Shown one piece after another: positions 52,201-61,200 of a stretch of DNA of 64,000 bases (positions are counted from its first letter, which is position 1; each line of letters opens with the position of its first letter). Origin of the DNA: Owenia fusiformis (lineage: Eukaryota; Annelida; Polychaeta; Sabellida; Oweniidae). The DNA lies in NCBI GenBank assembly GCA_903813345.2, contig CAIIXF020000005.1, forward strand, positions 23,377,375 through 23,441,374, given 5' to 3'. Below the pieces are notes generated by a model. It made no database searches. It was not told the DNA's origin and saw only the letters and a program-made list of their open reading frames with translations. The translations under genes were made by a program, and so were the position numbers.

Positions 52201-55200
52201 CTACCTTAACTGAAACGTAAAAGTAAAAAATAAGGAATAACTGTGTATATAGCACAACTGCAACCGCAGCACACTATCTGGAACCACTGTCCAAAATCAC
52301 TCAATCTATTAACACAGAGTCACTAAACTTTATCTGTATGCAGCACACATAAACAATGTGTATTAGATCACCTACCTTGACTTCACCCTAAAATTATAAA
52401 ATAAAGAAAATAAAGAATGCCTCTGCATCTACACAGTTACGCAACCGCACCGCACTGTCTGGAACCACTGTCCAAAATCACTCGCAACTGCCCCGTAATC
52501 AGTTAGGCAACCGCACCTCACTGTTTGGAACCACTGTCCAAAATCACTCACCTGACTTAAATCACTCACCTGTCCACAATCACTCACCTCTATCTAGATG
52601 TAGCACAGCTTAACCGCACAACGTATATCTATTTCATCAGGTCTGCACAGCTAATCAAGAAGGCATCAATTGTTGTAATTGAAGCATAACATTGACAACA
52701 AAAGCTCATATCAACAACTGATTTATCGTTGCATATACAACTTATTCCTAGGAATGCAGATTTAATTTGCCATCACATTAATGAAGTCTAAATTCTAATT
52801 GCAACATTTAATTAATGCTCTAAATTTGGTATTATTGTTATATCAAATAGGAATTATTAACTATTTTTATGAATAACATTATTTTCTATCTGGATATTAA
52901 GCATGACGGGAATCACTCAAACATGTATATTTTATAAAGATGTCAGGTTGATTTAAAAAGAAACAAATATATAGGTAAGCATGTGAGTGAGTGATAAATT
53001 AGTATCATCCAGAATGAGATTAATGAATTTATTTAATATAAACAATAATTTATTTGATTTTGTTAAAATGCGTTTTCCTCAAAACTTCATTCCAAGATGC
53101 AAATTAAGCACACATAAATAAAATCACATTGATGACCTCACAAAGCCATGAATGTATATTTGAAGACAAAGTTTATATCCTTAATTAGATAATATACCCC
53201 ATACCCCTTTAATGGTCAACTGTTTTAACAAATGATTTCTGTTACCATAACAACCAGCAGACCAACAATAGTGAAACTTCCCATGATGGTTAAACATCAT
53301 AACTATACTAATATCTGTTAATATCAGAATGAATAGTCATATATTTATTCACAAACTTGGGTACAAATAAAGTTTTCTTGGGAAAAGTGCCACGCCCCCT
53401 TTTACACATTTTTTGCATAGCCATATTATTATCGGCAAATATAATTAATTGTATGGCTAAAATAAAACATCAATTGATTTAGTATTATCAACCATACTCT
53501 AAATAAGTTTTCTAATATGTTTTCATGCTAATTCCTCCCAATTCCAGGAAAATATTATGTGCTTTGTCTCAGGGTAGGTCTTAAATTTTTACGAAAATGT
53601 GTACTTTTTTAACAAGTGATTTCTGTTACCATAGCAACCAGCTAACCAATATTGATGAAACTGCTCACAATGATAGGACATGATAAGAAGATGATTACCT
53701 GTAAATTTCAAGATGATTGGTTGGATACTCTAGGAATTATACATGGCTTTCCTAGGACCCCCCTTAAAATAACACCAGGGGGGTATAAATCTGCATATTT
53801 CCAAAACGCTGAAAAACTAGACACCAATAGTTTCAGAATCAATGTAGAATAATAAACCACAAAAAACCTACATAAAGAGAAATTTGCTACTTTTCAAAAC
53901 CACTTTTACATTATGCTCATCCAGTACTATATGTAACTTCAGTTTTGCAATGATATGGTCTTCTTTCATGAGTACACAACTAATATGGTCATATAATGAA
54001 TCTTATGTTTTGATTGGTTATGACAGCTTTGTATTTTATCCTACAAATTTGACAGGCTTTTCTGAATGTTGTTGTTTTCTGCCAAATGTTACTTTTATGA
54101 TATCTTTGTCTTGTCTTGTTAAATATCATGGGCGTAGGGCTATATTTTGAGTTGGTACGCCCATATGGGGATGTCTGAATGCTCCCCCAGAATTGTTTTT
54201 TCAAAGACCTCACAATTTGAGTGCATCTATCAACTTTAAGTAGTTCTATTCTTATAAAACTTAATGGTTTAATATGCAAATACAGAATCATCAATAAATG
54301 TGCAAACAAATTATGATGGACTTCAATGCGTTTTTGATAATTTCAAATTCATGCATTATTATCACAAGATAATCTGCAAACAAAAATTTTGAGTGGCAAA
54401 TGAGAAGATCATAATTTGGACAATAGAAGTTGGTTCTGATCCCACTTTCATCTTCCAAAACAAAACAAAAAAGAAGCTTCCCTCTGTGTTTGGATTGCCA
54501 TCAATATATAAATGTACTAAATAACATATATGATAAATTCTTTATGACATTAAATATTGCTGGATTACACAGCAAGTGTTTATATTGTGTATAAGTAGCT
54601 TATCTGGACACATGGGGGATTACATGCTTATATATCCCAGAAATAAAATGTCATATAAGTGTAAAGTTCAAATATAGTGGAAGGGAGTGGAATTTCATGG
54701 AACAAGTGGTAGACATTCAAGAAATACTAGCTATGTCAGTTGGGTGAAGTGAGGCAATACATGGGAGTCAGAAATCCTATTGGAAAGACATGAACATAGA
54801 AGTAATTTAAACTAAACCCAGGTGTGTCTTTTTATTGATCCCATCAAATTTAATTATCTTTGTCCTTTTCCATAACAAATTTAGCAAAATGATGTGATCC
54901 CCAGAGTATTATGTATCAAAATGTAATGTAAAGCAGATTGAGCCAGTGATCCCCTAATAATGAAGCAAGTGGGTGTTATACCCACCCAATAGCGGGCTAA
55001 TAGTCAATTTGCATCCACCTGAAAAGTACCCTTTGCATTCGTTTGACTTCACTTCTTAAAAGAGAGCTTCGTCTTCACTCTTTCAAACTTAAATAAACCT
55101 GTGAACTCACCGCGCCAATCAGTGTTCGTCGGCCAAATTTGACCGATGTTCTTTATATGGTCATTCCTTCTGACGTCATCGTTGAGCCCGGAATTGACCA

Positions 55201-58200
55201 ATGACATGCGCATATTTAATTAGAACGCATTTGGTCCATGTTTCTTCAAGCTCGCTGATTGGTGGAAGGTCAGCGCGTAGGTCAAAAGTGATTAACTCAA
55301 ACTGTCACCGGTACCCGTCGTGGGGGCGGGGCTACTAAACTGTAATATGGTCTCTACTAGGCAGAGTGTAGTTTAACTAGACTCTGCATGCAGGGTACCT
55401 GAAAAGAGAAATATCGTCTAATTCATTGCACTTGTGAAATTGGCATATATTGTCCAACTTTGATCAGCCTTTTTGTGAAGTGGGAATTTCCATCTACTAG
55501 AAGAAATATCCTGAGAACACTGAAATGTTTTCACACAAATAAGAACATAAAGTTCCTTTACCTGTTTCTGGAATTTTAAATGTGGTTGTGAACTTACTAT
55601 TTTGGTTTGACCTTGAATGACCTCTACCTTATGGATCTTGACCATGAAATTTTCATGTATAAGTACGTGAAATTAGCAATAATTTAAAATAACTCCAGTT
55701 TTTGCAAAGACAAGAAATCAATAATGGTTTCCTCAAATTGATAACATATATCAAGGGAACAGAAGAGGGTTATCAAGGTAAGCTCCAAAGACCCCCAGAA
55801 CATTAGGAATATACATTTTGGAACAGCAGATTTTTGTAAGGAAAAGGATTCATAACTTCCATATAAAAAATCAGATTTAATGAGACTATTAGCTCCTAAA
55901 GCGTTAAGTTTAAAAGACTTAAGAACAATACTTGACCCCTCAACTGGAAAAGTGAGAGTATCGCCTTGATATAAATTGCTTGAAATCTCAGACATATAAG
56001 TCATTCTTTGAAACATTAACTCCTTGAAGACTGCTCACTTTTTGGAAAAATGAAAAAAATGAAAATGTATATGAATCTACAAGCAAGAAAATGAAGTGAG
56101 ACATAATAAGCTATATATCATTTTGAAGGCTTAGACTAGACGTTTTTTGAAAAAAAATGTGAATATGCAAACGAAATAGTGTCATTCTGATGTCATAATT
56201 CAAGATGGCGCGTTTGGATTTTTTACAAAATGGAATTATTTTAGCAATTAATTTTTTATTGAGACAATTGAACTTGCCATATTGCGAAAAAAATTGAAAA
56301 CAATAAAATCCCATGTTAAATCGCAACAGGGATTTTCTGGGAATTTAGCATAAAAAGATCTATAATTCTGTGTTTTCAGATTTTTAAATTGAAGTCTCAA
56401 TAAAAAATTAAATGCTAAAATAATTCCATTTTGAGAAAAATCCAAGTGCACCGTCTTTAATTATGACATCACTATGTCGCTATCTCATTTGCATAATCTC
56501 ATATTTTCAAAAAACATTTTAAGTACATGTATGTGTCTACTGTCTTGCCCTTCAAAAAGATATATAACTTATCGGGCCTTGCTTCATTTTCTTGTTTCTA
56601 GATTCATTTTATTTATTTTTCATTTTTCCAAAAAGTGACCAGTCTTCAAGGAGTTAATATTAAAATTGATCTTTATATACCTCTATTTTTATGATGCCCA
56701 TTCCAGTCTTTATAGGATTTCTGCTACAGTTATAGGTGTAGAAAGATATACTGTATAATGTTTGATATAGAAAATCTTAATTTGTTAGGCAGAGGTCTGT
56801 GTCACTGTCACCAGGTATTAGAAGATCATAAAACCAATTAGTTCATGTTGTTTACATTCCAATCTTTTGATCTTGTAAATCATGATTTAGTATCCATTGA
56901 TAATATCTTCATTTACTTGGTTGATATGTGAGGGTAAAATGACATGTTTTATTTTAATTTTCAAATCTAAAGTACCATGGAAGTGAGTGGTGTGATTGAG
57001 GAATAAAGAACAACCTTGTAGACAATAGAGAGCTTTTGCAAAGAGTTTTTAGCTTAATATATTTTAAGTCCCTATCAATCATATTCACCAGATTTATGAG
57101 TAGCAATTCAATTAAAATGAGATGCAGTTGGAGATATGTTTTAGCTATAACCCATTGTGCAAAGAAATTTTAAGGATTTTTATCTTTATTCCCTCCAAGT
57201 TCTCAATGCACTTTAGGGCAGGGTAATAAGTTCAACTTGTTAGACTTCTGATGCTTCATAATCAGGTAATCTTCATAACTCAGCCCATTTTACATACAAA
57301 CCAAGATTATTTTTATGATTTCTTCAAACAAGTTATGCAAAATACCAGATAAATGTAAGTTTTTATGTTCAAAAATCAAAACTTGTGAAAACATCATTCT
57401 TTAACTTGAAGATCTAATGTCTACATTAATATCAGTGATTTATTTTCTTCAAGAAAATACATGCAATTGCTCATTTTTTCCATCCCTGTTGTGGCATTGC
57501 TCAACAAATTCATTGGGCAACAATTGTCATTATAAATTATAGTAACCTACATACAGAGACATTGAATTGAAACAACTCAAATTGAATTAGCTTTTCTATT
57601 GCCATAGGTTTTAATTGCTTTTAGTTTACTTTCCTGAACTTTTGACAAATTAGAGAATCACTTTTGACTTTTATTATGTTACACCATTGGAAAAGAGTAT
57701 TTTCATAGATTCAATTAAGATATTCATGTTTGAATAGTAAAACCAGAACACCTTTATTCTGAAGACATCTCAGTCTTAACACTCGCTTGGTCAATAACCC
57801 AGATGCGAGTAGAAATAATCTTGATTTACGTCATTAAAAATTCTAAATTCAGTCAAAGTAATATCATATTTGAAATCTACATGTAAAATTACATCTAGAA
57901 ATGTGGTTTTAAAAAGTGTTTATCAACTTTGAAAAATTTATTTTCTTTGAAAATGTGACTTCTAGCTCGGGGAGATTCGACATAGACCCCATGCTATAAA
58001 ATCACAAAAAATGAAATATCTTTTCTTTTAATGGACAGATAATATTTTGCTTTACTGGACATATTTTCATTAGTATAAGTATCAGACACATAAGGGTTAT
58101 ATGAAAATTGAGCCACTTAAATTGATAATATTCAAGTTTAAGGGAACTTTCTTATATACCTGCCATGTTAATTGACCCGAATCAGCCACCTGGTGGTGAA

Positions 58201-61200
58201 ACTGGTAACTACCTACTCGCATTTGGGTAATTTTGCTTTATTCTTCCATTGTTAAAGAAAACCTTTAAATGAAAATACTTATATCCAATTTATTAGAAAC
58301 AATTCATCATTCTAGGGTGACACAAAAAATGACACCCACCTTACGTTGCATAACTTGTTTGTATATTAACATATAGACTTGTCCTTTGGCACGCAGACAT
58401 AATGCGAAAGCACCTCCAAAGATTTCAGATGTGTAGCTCAAGTTCTAAATGTCATCCATTCCTTTGCAGATACCTATGGATTCTACACAAAAAAATGCCA
58501 ATCAGCTTTTGTAACATAACTTTGTAAATACTAATAATTTTGGCTAATAATTTTTATGTAGTTGTCATTGATAAAATCATTATAACTTATTTCTAAAATT
58601 ATGTTACAAAAGGTGGGTGTCATTTTTTCTGTAAGATCCAGTTGTGCCAGCAAAGGAATAGATGACACATTATGTAACTCTCATAAATGTGCATCTAGGT
58701 GAGCTAGTCATCTGAAACTTCTTGTGGATTTGCAAAATGGAATGAAGTTTTAATGTGCGAAAAAACAAGTTAGAATTTTTGCAGACAGTGTTTTTTTATT
58801 GTGTCATGCAGTACCTTAATCATGTTAAATCAATATAAACACCCTCCACTTATTGAAAGTATATTTTTATTCCACAATGAAACAACATTTCTGTTGTTCC
58901 AGACCCATGTGTTGGAGAATTACTTGTAACTGGGCCAAGGAGTGTTGTTCTCGATGATCAGATCACATCATCATCAGACTGGGACCGGAACCATAGGGCT
59001 GCCAATGCCAGGTTACACAGTATAGGAAAGAATGGCCGCACAAGTGCCTGGTCTGCAGCGGTCAATGACCTGCTACAGTGGATACAAGTAAGTAGGCAAG
59101 GCATTAGTAAGTTTCTAAATGTAGGGCTTGTTACTTAACTATATCAAAACTTTGCACATGCGTGGCAGAGGATAAAACATGTGCTCATGATTGTTCACAT
59201 GATCATATCCTGTAATTTGATTAACATCATACACTAATGGGCGTGAGTTAAATAAACATAACTATGAATACCAAACCAATACCAAAGAATTATGGGAGCT
59301 TCTCACCTCCTCTGGGCTGCAGAGATTTAGAGGGCCAAAAATCTTCTATCATTCTCTTGACCCTTGAACGAAAAATACTGTAAAAAATAATTTCAATTTA
59401 AATCTGAAACAGAATTAGGTTTCCTTGGGCAGTGTCTCTGGCATTTAAGATAAGTAAATTTTTTTTAGGTAGATTTCCATTACCAAAGGAAAATTCTGGC
59501 CATAGTGATACAGGGCAGAAGAGAGTTTGACCAGTGGGTGACACATTACAAGATGGCATACAAGTATAACACTACCAATAAAACACCTGTGTTTCAAGAC
59601 TACCAAGAGCCAGTTGGAATCATTAAGGTATGTACTACATGTATATACCCTTACAATGTGAAACATAGATTTCCTGATTTTTAACTTTATTATGTCACCA
59701 CCAGAAGTGAAGACATTGTCTCCAAGTATTGTCTCCAACTTTTTTTTGTTGACAGCAGTTGATCCTCAGCATTCGTCAGTTGCATCTGTAACAAATGGAC
59801 AGTGTTTGTATCAAATGACAAGTGGTGACATTTTGCATGTTAATGCCTTGCCTGGCTACTTATGAAGTGACTGCAATTCTTATTGAGAAAAGCACAAGTT
59901 TGATTAAGCTATAGCTAATCTCTTGTGCAGAGTGCAGATGAAATTCTTTTTAATGAAGCAACAATTGAAAAGGGTGTTTACTTGTAGGAATTTTCTGCTA
60001 ACTCTGATAGGAATACCCCAGTCACCAACAGGTTGCTGCGACCATTTATCAGTGATGTCGTGCGCATTATTCCAACAGCCTGGCATGGTCACATCTCAAT
60101 GCGTTTTGATATTGAGGGATGCTTTCCAGGTAAGTTAAAATTTAGAATATGCTTTGAAGGACATGTTTTGCAGCCACGAGAGGAGATGGGTAAATCTGGG
60201 ATGAATCACCCTAGGGTAGATGCATTATTAAGGCTCTTACTGATTCTTAATATGTATGTTGTAGTGTTTAGTATCACATAAATTATTCTAATTTGTTTCT
60301 AAAAATTTCTAAAATAAATGTGATTAAACTGGAAATGTTTTTTTTATTTATGTTTCAGATTGTCCAGGTGATCCTAACAACCCGTGTAGTGGACATGGCA
60401 CGTGTCTGGGTGATGTAGGTCAGGCGACCAGTTGTCAGTGTAATCCTGGTTACTATGGAGACAATTGTGAATGGTGCTCTGATACTAGTCATTGCTTCAC
60501 CAAAGGTATATGCACCCCCCCCCCCTCCAAAGATCTACCAACAGGACGTCCCTTTTTGGCCCATGTGTTAAAGCATGTTATGTTAAAAGCATTTTTGTCA
60601 CACGATTAATTCTTCAACATACATAGGGTCCTGTATAGGTTTATCCTTCATTCGGTCTTTTTCACTTCAAAATAAGAACTGTATAGATATGTCATAGGCC
60701 TAGAAGACCACTTGATAAAATCCCAGGCTTAAACACCATATCCATGGGACATCATTGATTGCCATACTGTTGAAAGAGAGTGTGTTTATTTTTCAGAGAA
60801 CCTTTGTGTTGGAAATATGAATGGAGGATGCCATGAAGATGCGATTTGCTCATATAATGAACAGGTAACAAACATGCTCATATTATAATCTCCTGAAAGC
60901 AATGATTTGCCACAAATGTGTAGTTAAAGGTGCAACAATTAGTGCATTCATGCATTCAAAGATCATGGACCAGAGTCGAAATATATCTAAGTTTGGATAT
61001 TTCATCAAGACTATCATGTATTTTTGTTATTCCAAAAGAAACCCCCTGGATGAGCATTATTTCAGCTGATATTCCTCTTGAAATGTGGTGGATCTTAAAA
61101 ATTTATAAGTGGGACTCCCTTTATAGAAGCTTTGAACTAAACTTCTTAATGCTGAAATTTATAGTTTATCCATACGTTTTAAGAAAATAGGTATGTCAAA

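Larger units (their letters stand above)
50091..53926. mobile_element. Large long-TIR DNA transposon relic B (~3.8 kb)
   Basis: The arms are ~700 bp and nearly identical: 50091-50795 inverted against 53228-53926, with ends tactggatgagcataatg and cattatgctcatccagta. A three-base CTA may be duplicated outside. The left arm is followed by a diverged direct copy of about 385 bp (second 'gctggtt..atggtaacagaaatca' at ~50760). The interior has an N-terminal ORF remnant on the minus strand and a repeat-rich segment upstream of it (52260-52600). Confidence 0.82.

Noticed and set aside
53652-53852. Peptide [14 protein letters not shown]... found twice (also 50165-50365 minus) as a possible gene
   Set aside because: It is carried by the inverted arms of element B and has no start context, domain or extension.
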